From Bradyrhizobium sp. 138 (lineage in GTDB: Bacteria; Pseudomonadota; Alphaproteobacteria; Rhizobiales; Xanthobacteraceae): a DNA stretch of 64,000 nt. This document shows, one piece after another, positions 53,178 to 62,200 of this stretch. Below the pieces are notes generated by a model. That model made no database searches. It saw only the letters and a program-made list of their open reading frames with translations, and was not told the DNA's origin. The DNA lies in NCBI RefSeq assembly GCF_023074075.1, contig NZ_JADPKT010000084.1:248001-312000 (forward strand), written 5' to 3'. The position numbers and the translations under genes were made by a program. Numbering within the stretch: position 1 is the stretch's first letter; every line of letters starts with the position of its first letter.

Positions 53178-54725
53178 ATGAACGATCGCGTCAATTCCGA
53201 TACCACGACATCCCGCAAGATCTTGAGGCCGCGCCGGCTCGCGCTGCTCGGCACCGTGGCCGCGCTCGGCGTGGCCGTGCTGGCGGCTTCTCCCGGCTCG
53301 TCGCCGTTCGGTCCGAACCCCTTCATTGCGCCGGCCCAGGCCGCGGAATCCACCGCGACCCCGCCGGGCTTCGGTGACCTCGTCAGCAAGGTCAAGCCTG
53401 CCGTCATCTCGGTGCGGGTCAGGATCGACCAGGACAACGGCAAGAGCGCCATGCTGCAACAGAACCGGATGGACTCTGACGAGGATTCCCCGTTCGATCA
53501 GTTCTCGCGGCAGTTCGGCTTCCGCTTCCCGGGCGGCCCGAACGGCATGCCGCGCCAGCGCCATCAGATGATCACGGGCGAAGGCTCCGGCTTCTTCATC
53601 TCCGCCGACGGCTATGCCGTGACCAACAACCACGTCGTCGACCACGCCACGTCGGTGCAGGTGACGATGGACGACGGCACCAGCTACACCGCGAAGGTCG
53701 TCGGCACCGATCCCAAGACCGATCTCGCGCTGATCAAGGTCGACGGCAAGAAGGACTTTCCGTTCGTCAAATTCTCCGACCAGAAGCCGCGCATCGGCGA
53801 CTGGGTGGTCGCGGTCGGCAATCCCTTCGGGCTCGGCGGCACCGTGACCGCCGGCATCGTCTCGGCCAGCGGCCGCGACATCGGCAACGGTCCCTATGAC
53901 GATTTCATCCAGATCGACGCGCCGATCAACAAGGGCAATTCCGGCGGCCCGGCGTTCGACATGAATGGCAACGTGATCGGCGTGAACACTGCGATCTTCT
54001 CGCCCTCCGGCGGCTCGGTCGGCATCGGCTTCGACATTCCGGCCTCGACCGCAAAACTCGTCGTCGCGCAGCTGAAGGACAAGGGCGCGGTCACCCGTGG
54101 CTGGCTCGGCGTACAGGTGCAACCGGTGACGTCAGAGATTGCCGACAGCCTCGGCCTGAAGGAGGCGCGCGGCGCCATCGTCGACAGTCCGCAGGACGGC
54201 AGCCCGGCGGCCAAGGCGGGCATCGCGGCGGGTGACGTCATCACCGCCGTCAACGGCACCGCGATCAAGGACTCCCGCGACCTCGCCCGCACCATCGCCA
54301 CCCTGGCCCCGGGCAGCTCGGTGAAGCTCGACGTCTTCCACAACGGCGGCACCAAGACGCTGACGCTCGCCCTCGGCGAGCTGCCGAACGAGCGGCAGGC
54401 CAAAGCAAATGGCGATGCTGACGAGGGCAGGGGGCAGCCGAGCGCGGGCGCACCGCGTCTTGGGCTCGGCCTGGCTCCGGCCGGTGACGTCCAGGGCGCC
54501 GGCCAGAAGGGTGTTGTCGTCACAGAGGTCGATCCGCAAGGACCGGCAGCGCAGCGCGGCATCCAGACCGGCGACGTCATCCTCAATGTCGGCGGCAAGG
54601 CCGTCGCCAATGTCGGCGACGTCCGCGCGGAGCTGGCGCAGGCCAAATCGTCGGGCAAGCGCAGCGTGCTGCTGCAGGTCAGAAGTGCGGAGGCGACGAG
54701 GTTCGTGGCGGTGCCACTCGCCTGA
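53178..54725 (+). CDS. degP: DegP/HtrA-type periplasmic serine protease with two PDZ domains
   Basis: The 515-residue protein has a long signal/anchor (LALLGTVAALGVAVLAAS), a trypsin-like domain with the His in VTNNHVVDH, the Asp in KTDLALIKV and the Ser in NKGNSGGPAF, then PDZ1 (LGVQVQPVTSEIADSLGL) and PDZ2 (VTEVDPQGPAAQRGIQTGD). It degrades or refolds damaged envelope proteins. The N-terminal linker (residues 40-62) is Pro/Ala-rich. It stands alone with its own terminator. Confidence 0.93.
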   Translation: MNDRVNSDTTTSRKILRPRRLALLGTVAALGVAVLAASPGSSPFGPNPFIAPAQAAESTATPPGFGDLVSKVKPAVISVRVRIDQDNGKSAMLQQNRMDSDEDSPFDQFSRQFGFRFPGGPNGMPRQRHQMITGEGSGFFISADGYAVTNNHVVDHATSVQVTMDDGTSYTAKVVGTDPKTDLALIKVDGKKDFPFVKFSDQKPRIGDWVVAVGNPFGLGGTVTAGIVSASGRDIGNGPYDDFIQIDAPINKGNSGGPAFDMNGNVIGVNTAIFSPSGGSVGIGFDIPASTAKLVVAQLKDKGAVTRGWLGVQVQPVTSEIADSLGLKEARGAIVDSPQDGSPAAKAGIAAGDVITAVNGTAIKDSRDLARTIATLAPGSSVKLDVFHNGGTKTLTLALGELPNERQAKANGDADEGRGQPSAGAPRLGLGLAPAGDVQGAGQKGVVVTEVDPQGPAAQRGIQTGDVILNVGGKAVANVGDVRAELAQAKSSGKRSVLLQVRSAEATRFVAVPLA

Positions 54726-54750
54726 GGCGAACATCGTCAGTCAAAATCTA

Positions 54751-54777
54751 AAAAGGCGGCCCTCGGGGCCGCCTTTT
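54751..54777 (+). terminator. Rho-independent terminator of degP
   Basis: AAAAGGCGGCC and GGCCGCCTTTT form a strong stem around a short loop, beginning 26 bases after the degP stop. Confidence 0.85.
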
Positions 54778-55002
54778 CCGTTTGCCTTCAGAATTTGGAG
54801 AGAGCCATCGATAACATTCTCGTTAACGGCAGGGACGATGACCCGGTTCGTCCGAAAAAGCCGTGTTCGCTCATCACAGTTCCGACTTGCTCGAGGTCTG
54901 CCGCGGCAATGTCGCCGCTGAAACCGGGTTGCAAGCGTGGAACTTCGAACCCGCGGTTCGTCTTGTGGAACTGGCCGGTGGTTCGGATTGATCGGTGCCG
55001 AC

Positions 55003-55365
55003 ATGGATCGATTGAAGCTCTCGCTGAGAGGTGCGCTGCTCGCGGCGCCGTTCGTGCTTTGGGGCGGAAACGCGCTTGGTCGCGATGATGGCCGCTACGC
55101 GGACTCACCGCTCAAGCCCTGGTTCGACAGCCTGCGCAGCCACCTCGGTCCGTGCTGCTCGGACGCCGATGGTTTTGCCGTCGCCGATCCCGACTGGGAG
55201 TCGCACAACGGGCATTATCGCGTGCGTCTCGAGGGGGAATGGATCGACGTGCCTGATGAAGCCGTCATCACCGAGCCGAACCGCGCCGGCCGCACCATGG
55301 TGTGGCCGGTGAAGACCGCGTTCGGGGTCTCGATCCGCTGCTTCATGCCGGGCAGCATGATCTGA
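55003..55365 (+). CDS. Small exported Cys-containing protein
   Basis: The 120-residue protein starts at ATG 55003, giving a signal peptide (LSLRGALLAAPFVLWGGNAL). Earlier in-frame codons to 54937 do not fit. The mature part has a CC pair (GPCCSDADGF), a beta-rich region (NGHYRVRLEGEWIDVPDEAV) and a final Cys (SIRCFMPG). It is a Bradyrhizobium-type hypothetical protein; no domain was recognised. Confidence 0.7.
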   Translation: MDRLKLSLRGALLAAPFVLWGGNALGRDDGRYADSPLKPWFDSLRSHLGPCCSDADGFAVADPDWESHNGHYRVRLEGEWIDVPDEAVITEPNRAGRTMVWPVKTAFGVSIRCFMPGSMI

Positions 55366-55377
55366 GACAGGTCAGTC

Positions 55378-55653
55378 TCAACGCTTGCTGGATTTGCGCT
55401 TCGACGATGTCTTGGTTGTCTTCTTGGTCGTCCTCTTCTTGGACGCCTTCTTCGAGGCCTTCTTCGGGACCTTCTTGCCCTTCTTGCGCGCCTTCGACAA
55501 TCCGATCGCGATCGCCTGCTTGCGACTCTTCACGCGTCCACCACGGCCTTTGCGACCGCTCTTTGCCGTGCCCTTCTTGTAGCGTCGCATCTCGCTTTCG
55601 ACATCGCTGCCGGAGCTGCGCGAGTAGCGACGTTTCTTTGCCTTGCGTGCCAT
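55378..55653 (-). CDS. Lys/Arg-rich small protein, DUF6496 type
   Basis: The 91-residue protein is one third Lys and Arg. The conserved part MRRYKKGTAKSGRKGRGG and VKSRKQAIAIGLSKARKKG (residues 22-60) matches the DUF6496 pattern; the tail (KKASKKASKKRTTKKTT) is histone-H1-like. A nucleoid or stress role is probable from composition. ATG 55653 follows GGGAGAAC. Confidence 0.78.
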   Translation of the reverse strand: MARKAKKRRYSRSSGSDVESEMRRYKKGTAKSGRKGRGGRVKSRKQAIAIGLSKARKKGKKVPKKASKKASKKRTTKKTTKTSSKRKSSKR

Positions 55654-55740
55654 GCATGTTCTCCCTTGGCCGAGGAGAACCGTTCGATGCGGGCATGGTT
55701 CCGAAAGCGCGCACCCGACATTCCGGGCGCATGCCGCAGC

Positions 55741-55935
55741 CTAGAAGGAATTTGCCAGCTCGATCTCCGCTTCCAGCACCTGGATGCGCCGTGCGGCCTC
55801 GGTGAAGGACAGATCGCGCGCATATTGCGCGGGCTGATAGGCCTCTTCGCTCAAGCGTTTCAGCCTCAGCGACTGCGCCCGGGTCATCTGCTCGGTGAGG
55901 AAGACCCTGGCGTCGTATTTACCTTGAACCTGCAT
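55741..55935 (-). CDS. Small DUF3072-like protein
   Basis: The 64-residue protein has FLTEQMTRAQSLRLKRLSEE, AYQPAQYARDLSFTEAARRI and a final helix (QVLEAEIELANSF). The middle resembles DUF3072 proteins, in which MTxxQ, LSEEA and TxAEAxxRI are conserved. The ribosome site is GGAGAAG. Cytosolic; function unknown. Confidence 0.72.
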   Translation of the reverse strand: MQVQGKYDARVFLTEQMTRAQSLRLKRLSEEAYQPAQYARDLSFTEAARRIQVLEAEIELANSF

Positions 55936-55996
55936 CTGGCTTCTCCGTTCTGAAATCGTGACTTGACTATATGTTCTTATTTTGTTCTAAAAAGCC

Positions 55997-56272
55997 ATGG
56001 ACAACAGAATTAATGAAATTCGACGTAAAATCAGCGCCTTGAGGCTGGAAATGGCCGACGTCGAGGCCGCCGTGCGCGATTGTATCAACGGCGATCGCGA
56101 TTGCACCCCGCAGGCCCTGGTGCAGATGGATTTGCGCCGGAAAGTCAATCTGTTGGTCGGCGAATGGAAGGCTGCCGGCGGCAGTGATGTCCTGCCCGAC
56201 GTCCGCGGTCGGATGCGCCTTCGTTCCGTGAAGATAGTCGGCAGTCCCGAGCGCGCGAACACACGGCGCTGA
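55997..56272 (+). CDS. Small helical protein, function unknown
   Basis: The 91-residue protein starts at ATG 55997 and has a coiled-coil-like N-terminus (NRINEIRRKISALRLEMADV), a CINGDRDC pair and a basic C-terminus. It is followed after 18 bases by the gene at 56291, which has a similar helical start (YRILRLRAEILELGSAIRQL), so the two may be functionally linked. The region upstream is unusually AT-rich. Confidence 0.6.
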   Translation: MDNRINEIRRKISALRLEMADVEAAVRDCINGDRDCTPQALVQMDLRRKVNLLVGEWKAAGGSDVLPDVRGRMRLRSVKIVGSPERANTRR

Positions 56273-56290
56273 ATGTCTTGAGGGGGCGCC

Positions 56291-56500
56291 ATGGAGGAAG
56301 ACCCGGACACTTACCGGATCCTGAGGTTGCGCGCCGAGATTCTCGAACTGGGCTCGGCCATCCGGCAGTTGCAGCGCGCGGGTCTCGATGATGCGGCGGC
56401 CCAACTTCTGATCGGACGCAAGCGGGCGCAGCTCGAGCATCTCGTGAAGACAAATTCCGTGAGCCCCGGGCTCAACTTCCGAGCACGCCGGCCGCAATGA
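56291..56500 (+). CDS. Small helical protein, function unknown
   Basis: The 69-residue protein starts at ATG 56291 after GAGGGGGC. It is charged and helical (LRAEILELGSAIRQLQRAG, LLIGRKRAQLEHLVK) with no Cys. It likely forms a two-gene unit with the gene at 55997. A bidirectional terminator follows 55 bases later. Confidence 0.62.
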   Translation: MEEDPDTYRILRLRAEILELGSAIRQLQRAGLDDAAAQLLIGRKRAQLEHLVKTNSVSPGLNFRARRPQ

Positions 56501-56555
56501 GCTGATGCGCCCGCTCACCGATATAGTGCGCGACTGCCGATCGATCATCGAGACG

Positions 56556-56584
56556 AAAAAGCCCCGCGCTGCCGCGGGGCTTTT
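56556..56584. terminator. Bidirectional rho-independent terminator
   Basis: AAAAAGCCCCGCG and CGCGGGGCTTTT form a strong stem with T runs on both sides. It separates the convergent genes ending at 56500 and 56606 and can serve both. Confidence 0.85.
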
Positions 56585-56605
56585 GTTTGCGATAGGCGCC
56601 TGAGC

Positions 56606-56851
56606 TTACTTGGTATTGGTCATGCCCTTGCTGCTCTGGTTCGTCATGGTGCCGCCCTGGTCCGAGCCGGGACCGGAGCCGCCCTGGGAAGGATCCGCGC
56701 CCTTCGGCGACTTGGTGTTGGCGCCGGTGGTCTGTGATGACGACATCGAGGACCCGTGCTTGGCCTTGTGCGACTTGGCCTGCGCGGCGAGCGGTGCGGC
56801 GGCGAGGCCGGCTGCCAACATTAAGGCGAGAGCGAGCTTGGTCGTTGTCAT
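56606..56851 (-). CDS. Small exported Ser/Gly-rich protein
   Basis: The 81-residue protein has a signal peptide (LALALMLAAGLAAAPLAAQA). The mature part is low-complexity (HGSSMSSSQTTGANTKSPKG, DPSQGGSGPGSDQGG) and likely disordered. It has no Cys. Such proteins are common in this genus without a known role. Confidence 0.72.
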   Translation of the reverse strand: MTTTKLALALMLAAGLAAAPLAAQAKSHKAKHGSSMSSSQTTGANTKSPKGADPSQGGSGPGSDQGGTMTNQSSKGMTNTK

Positions 56852-56946
56852 GCGAGGGGACTCCCTGAGTTAAAATGACGCAGGCAGCCAACCGCGATTC
56901 GCCACAGGAGTTCCCGGCAAAGCACCCAGCCCGCTTCACGCTCGCT

Positions 56947-57204
56947 TCAAGATTGCTTGTCCTCTGCGAGGATGAACACGACGCCGGTGAGGGTCGCGCC
57001 GATCGCGAACGTCGTCACCAATGTGAGGGCAAAAACGATCGCTGCCTGGCTTCCACCGTGATTGAGCAGGCTGGCCACGGCGGGATTGCACAGGATCAGC
57101 GCGAGACTGAAGGCGAGGCCGAGGGCTGCGCCCATCATTGTATGGGTCATCAGCTTGATGAGGCCGGCAGGAGAGATCAGGTCCGACGACTTTTTTGCGC
57201 GCAT
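56947..57204 (-). CDS. Small two-span membrane protein
   Basis: The 85-residue protein from ATG 57204 has two hydrophobic spans (MMGAALGLAFSLALILC and IVFALTLVTTFAIGATLTGVV). A longer form from 57228 is possible; no start has a strong ribosome site. It ends in a short charged tail (EDKQS). Function unknown. Confidence 0.6.
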   Translation of the reverse strand: MRAKKSSDLISPAGLIKLMTHTMMGAALGLAFSLALILCNPAVASLLNHGGSQAAIVFALTLVTTFAIGATLTGVVFILAEDKQS

Positions 57205-57345
57205 GGGAACTGCATCCCGATCTGGCATGCAAACGCGGGCGATAGCCGCTGGTTCCAAATAAATGAAGGAATTGTCATCACCGGCTTCATCCGACGTTCA
57301 TGCCGGCCTTGCGAGGATGAGCGCCGTCAAAACGGGACATTCGAT

Positions 57346-57567
57346 ATGGGCAAGGTAGTCTTTCTGTACCGCTCGCTGGCTTATCGCAACGCGGCCGCGG
57401 ACATTCTGCGCAAGGCGCGCAAGCTGCCGCGAGGTGCGGAGCGAAGCGCGGCTCGCCGCTATGCCAGGGCACTGCGCGATCTCGCTCGAACCGAAGCCTG
57501 GCTCGAAGGCCGGGTCGCGCGCGAACCGCGGATGGCACGACGCATGAAGAGTGCGGCGTCCGGCTAG
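57346..57567 (+). CDS. Small Arg-rich protein, function unknown
   Basis: The 73-residue protein starts at ATG 57346 and is highly basic (RKARKLPRGAERSAARRYAR). The ribosome site is weak (GGGAC). It runs directly into a composite repeat at its stop codon. It could be real or a chance frame; codon use is acceptable. Confidence 0.5.
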   Translation: MGKVVFLYRSLAYRNAAADILRKARKLPRGAERSAARRYARALRDLARTEAWLEGRVAREPRMARRMKSAASG

Positions 57568-57767
57568 AGCATGATCCGGAAAAGTGCGCAGCGGTTTTCC
57601 GAAAAGATCATGCTCAAACGACAACCTAAAGCGCGATGGTGATTCATCCTAATCGCATCGCGCTTTAGAGCATTCCACTTCGATTGAATCGAAACGGAAG
57701 CTATCGAGCCTCGTCTTGACGCGTTTTCCCGGCGTGAAACGGACTCCACTTCGCTGGAAAACGCTCT
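57567..57767. repeat. Composite palindromic repeat, three inverted-repeat units
   Basis: Unit 1: GAGCATGATC with CGGAAAA (57567-57583) pairs with TTTTCCG and GATCATGCTC (to 57615). Unit 2: TAAAGCGCGATG (57627-57638) pairs with CATCGCGCTTTA (57656-57667). Unit 3: GCGTTTTCC (57721-57729) pairs with GGAAAACGC (57756-57764). Such arrays are widespread intergenic repeats in Rhizobiales. Confidence 0.8.
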
Positions 57768-59256
57768 AGCCGGAAGCGCGCTGCAATTCGGCGGAGCCGG
57801 CCTCGTCGAATTTGCCGGATGTGGTCGTCGCCGTCGTCTTGCGTGTCAACGGCACCTCCAGGCGGCACAACAGACCCTCGGCTCGCCAATCGAACTGCGC
57901 CTGTCCACCAAGCTGGGACTCGACGCTCGCGAGCAGGCTCCGGGTGCCGAAGCCGCGAGATTTCGGAGTCATGACGAGTGGACCGCCGGATTCCTCCCAG
58001 CTCAGCGTCAGCACTTGATCCTTGACCTGCCAGCCGATCGTGAGCCGTCCCGACCTGGTCGAGAGGGCGCCATACTTGGCCGAGTTGGTGAAGAGCTCGT
58101 GCAACGCGAGCGCCAGCGTCTGGGCCGTCGCCGGCAGCAACTGGACCTCCGGACCCGCCAAGATGATCTGGCCACCGAGCGAATAGGGCGCAAGCTCCTC
58201 GTCGATCAGCCTGGAGAGCTCGGCACCCTGCCAGCTCGACAGTGACAGGATGGTGTGCACGCGCGCCAGCGCATTGATGCGTCCCTCGACGGCGTTGACA
58301 TAGGCCTTGACCTCGTCGGCACGGGTGAGGCGCACGATCGACTGCGCCAGCGCCAGCGCATTCTTGGCGCGATGATCGACTTCCCGCGCCAGCAGATTCT
58401 GCCGCTCCTCGGCGCGCTTGCGTTCGGTGATGTCCACGGTGACGCCGCTCACGCGCACGACGCGACTGCTCTCGTCCACCGTTGCTGCCGCCGTGCCGAC
58501 GCACCAGCGCACCTCTCCGTCGGGCCTGATGATGCGGAACTCGGTCTCGTAGGCGCGCGTGCCCTTGTTGAACTCGGCAATCGCCTTGCGCAACTGATCG
58601 ACGTCGTCGGGATGCAACAGCGCCTGAACGTTGGCCGGGTTGACCTCGAAGCTCTCGGGGCTGACGCCGAAGATGCGATACTGCCCCTCGTCCCACATCC
58701 AGTCGCCGCTGATCCAGTCCCAATCCCAGGAGCCCATCTTGCCGGCGGCGATCGCCATGCTGCGCCGCTGCTCGCTCTCGCGCAGCTTCGCGGTGGAGTT
58801 TTCCAGCTCCGCCGTGCGTGCGCGGACGCGATCCTCCAGCTCCTGGTTCAGCCGTTCGAGCTCGCGGGTCTTGCGGTAGAGCTCGGCGAACACCTTGATC
58901 TTGGCACGCAGCACCTCCGGCACGACCGGTACCGGCACGTAGTCGACCGCGCCCATCTCGTAGCCGCGCAACCGGTCGATGTCGCTGACCTGGATGGCGG
59001 AGATGAAGATCATCGCGGTCTTCTGGAAGCGCGGATGCTCGCGGATCATTGCGGCGAGCTCGAAGCCGTCGAGCTCGGGCATGCAGACGTCGACCAGGAT
59101 CACCGCGATCTCGGTCTTGAGCAGCAGCTCCAGCGCCTCGCGCCCGGACGAGGCGATCACGAGGTTCTCGCCGAGCTCCTTCAGGATCACCTCATAGGCG
59201 AGCAGCTTTGCCGGCTGGTCGTCGACGAGGAGGATGTTGACCTTTTCGTGGTCCAT
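57766..59256 (-). CDS. Receiver-PAS-HWE histidine kinase
   Basis: The 496-residue cytosolic kinase has an N-terminal receiver (phospho-acceptor in AVILVDVCMPELDGFEL), a coiled linker (RELERLNQELEDRVRARTAEL), a PAS fold (SWDWDWISGDWMWDEGQYRIF, PEVRWCV-like core, VSGVTVDITERKRAEER) and an HWE-type kinase (EVDHRAKNALALAQS with the His, HELFTNSAKYGAL, GGPLVMTPKSRGFGTR). The start at ATG 59256 follows the stop of the HAMP kinase by 13 bases. Such kinases with a receiver input often take signal from an upstream kinase, here the neighbouring one. Confidence 0.9.
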   Translation of the reverse strand: MDHEKVNILLVDDQPAKLLAYEVILKELGENLVIASSGREALELLLKTEIAVILVDVCMPELDGFELAAMIREHPRFQKTAMIFISAIQVSDIDRLRGYEMGAVDYVPVPVVPEVLRAKIKVFAELYRKTRELERLNQELEDRVRARTAELENSTAKLRESEQRRSMAIAAGKMGSWDWDWISGDWMWDEGQYRIFGVSPESFEVNPANVQALLHPDDVDQLRKAIAEFNKGTRAYETEFRIIRPDGEVRWCVGTAAATVDESSRVVRVSGVTVDITERKRAEERQNLLAREVDHRAKNALALAQSIVRLTRADEVKAYVNAVEGRINALARVHTILSLSSWQGAELSRLIDEELAPYSLGGQIILAGPEVQLLPATAQTLALALHELFTNSAKYGALSTRSGRLTIGWQVKDQVLTLSWEESGGPLVMTPKSRGFGTRSLLASVESQLGGQAQFDWRAEGLLCRLEVPLTRKTTATTTSGKFDEAGSAELQRASG

Positions 59257-59269
59257 TCTCGGATCCAAC

Positions 59270-62200
59270 TCAGCGGTGCAGCCACATGCGGATCGCAAGC
59301 AGCAATTGATCGGTGTTGACGGGTTTGGCGAGGTAATCGGACGCGCCGGCTTCGAGGCATTTCTCCCGGTCGCCTTTCATCGCCTTGGCGGTCAGCGCGA
59401 TGATCGGAAGGCGGGCGAAGGCCGGATTTTCGCGAATGACGCCGATGGTCTGATAGCCATCCATCTGCGGCATCATGATGTCCATCAGCACGATGGCGAT
59501 CTCCGGGTTGGATTCGACCAGCGTCACCGCTTCGCTGCCGGTCGTCGCCGTCAGCACTTTCATGCCGCGCCGTTCCAGCACGCTCGACAGCGCGAAGATG
59601 TTGCGGGCATCGTCGTCGACGAGCAGCGCGGTCTTGCCGATCAGATCCTCGTCGGAACTGTTCAGCTTCTCCAGCATGCGCTGCTTCTCGACCGGAAGTT
59701 CCGTGATGACTCGGTGCAGGAACAGCGCGGTCTCGTCGAGCAGGCGCTCGGGCGATTCCACACCCTTGACCACGATGCTGCGCGCCATGGTGTGGAGCTC
59801 CGCATCCTCTTCCGCCGAGAGCTCGCGGCCGGTGAATACGACGACCGGAATGTTCGACAGCGCCTCGTCGTTGCGGATCTGGTCCAGGACCTCGAAGCCG
59901 CTCATGTCGGGCAGCCTGAGGTCGAGCACCACGCAGTCGCATGGCGCCTCGCGCAGCGTCGAGAGCGCGCCTGCGCCGGTGTCGGTCGTTACGATCTCGA
60001 TGTCGTCGTGGTGCAGCAGCTCGCGGATCGAGAGCTGCTCGGCTTCGTTGTCCTCGACGATCAGGAGCCGCTTGCGCCGCGGCCGCGCATATTCCTTGAT
60101 CTGCGTCAGCGCGGCCGAGACGCCTTCGGTGGTCGTCGGCTTGTTGACGAAGGAGAACGCACCACGCGCCAGCGCGTGCTGGCGGTCCTCGTCGAGCGTG
60201 ATGATCTGCACGGGGATGTGACGGGTCAGCGGATTGTGCTTGAGCTGGCTCAGCACGGTCCAGCCGAGCATGTCAGGCAGGAACACATCGAGCGAGACTG
60301 CTCTCGGCTGGTATTGCTTGGCGAGCTCCAGCGCCTCCGCGCCGCGGGCGGCGACCAGCACCTTGAATCCCTTGTCGCGAGCGAGATCGACCAGCACGCG
60401 CGCATAATGCGGGTCGTCCTCGACGATCAGCAGGATGCTGTCGCCGGGCTCCAGGTTGAGCCGGTCGTCGGGAAGCTGCTCGATGACGCGCTGCTGCTCC
60501 GGCGCGGCCGGCTGCAGCGCCGGCGGCTGGTTGTGTTGTTGTGGCGCAGGCGCAGTCCGGGGCGCGAGCGTCGGGCCGGAATATTTCAGCGGCAGATAAA
60601 GCGTGAAGGAGGAGCCCTTGCCGGGCGCGCTACGCAGATGGATTTCGCCGCCGAGCAGGCCTGCCAGCTCGCGGCTGATCGCAAGCCCAAGGCCGGTGCC
60701 GCCGTACTTCCGGCTGGTGCCGGCATCCGCCTGCTGGAACGCCTCGAAGATCAGCTTCTGCTTCTCCACGGGAATGCCGATGCCGGTGTCGGACACTTCG
60801 AACGCGATCACGGCCGGCGCCGAATTCAGCACCGGGTGGTCGCTCCCCCAACCGCCGACCGCGCCGGCGACTTTGAGGCGCACCTCGCCTTCGGCGGTGA
60901 ACTTGAACGCGTTGGAAAGCAGGTTCTTCAGCACCTGTTGCAAGCGCTTGGAGTCGGTGACGATGCTGCGGGGCAGGCTCGGATCGATGTCGATCTTGAA
61001 GGACAGATTGCGGTTGTCCGCCTCGTGCCGGAACGGCCGCCCGACGGTCTCGAGCAGGTTCGCGGTCAGGATTTCCTCGGCGTCGACCGTCACCGTACCG
61101 GATTCGATCTTGGACAGATCCAGAATGTCGCTGATCAGATTGAGCAGGTCGGTGCCGGCGCCGTGGATGGTGCGGGCGAATTCGACCTGCTTGGCTGAGA
61201 GGTTGCCGTCCGGATTGTCGGTGAGCTGCTGTCCCAGGATCAGGATCGAGTTCAGTGGCGTGCGCAGCTCGTGGCTCATATTGGCGAGGAATTCGGACTT
61301 GTACTTCGAGGTCAGCGCGAGCTCGGTCGCCTTTTCCTCCAGGGCGCGGCGGGCCTGCTCGATCTCCTGGTTCTTGCGTTCGACCTCGACGTTGCGCTCG
61401 GCGAGCTGCTGCGCCTTCTGCTCGAGCTGGTCGTTGGTCTGCTGCAATTCGCGCTGCTGAGTCTGAAGCTCGCCGGCGAGCTGCTGCGACTGCTTGAGCA
61501 GGCCTTCGGTCTGCATCGTCGCTTCGATCGAATTGAGCACGATGCCGATGGAGTCGGTGAGCTGCTCCAGGAACGTCATCTGCGAGGTCGTGAAGGAGAC
61601 GAGCGAGGCGAGCTCGATCACGGCCTTGACCTGGCCCTCGAACAGCACAGGCAGCACGACGAGGTTCTTCGGCGCGACGCGGAACAGCGCCGAATTGATC
61701 GGCACCACGTCGGACGGAATGTCGGCGACCACGCGCGGCCGCTTGTCGAGGGCGCACTGGCCGATCAGGCCGTCGCCGAACTGCAGCACGCGCTGATACG
61801 GATAAATGCCGTCGCTGGCGTAGGAGGCGAGCAGCAGAAGTTGCGGATTGTCCTCGTTCTCGACCTGGTAGATCACGCCGGTATGGGCGTTCACCAGCGG
61901 CGACAGTTCGGTGAGCAGCAGCCGGCCGACGGTGGTGAGGTCGCGCTGGCCCTGCAGCATGTTGGTGAATTTGGCGAGGTTGGTCTTCAGCCAGTCCTGC
62001 TCGGTGTTCACGTCCGTCGTGAGACGGAGGTTCGTGATCATCGTATTGATATTGTCTTTCAGCTCGGCGAGCTCGCCGCGGGCGTCGACCTGGATCGACC
62101 GCGTCAGATCGCCCTTGGTCACGGCGGTCGCCACTTCCGCGATCGCGCGCACCTGCGAGGTGAGGTTGGCCGCCAGCAGGTTGACGTTGCCGGTGAGGTC

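Noticed and set aside
59234..61198. 654-codon plus-strand frame opposite the hybrid kinase
   Set aside because: Antisense mirror of the receiver and kinase domains.
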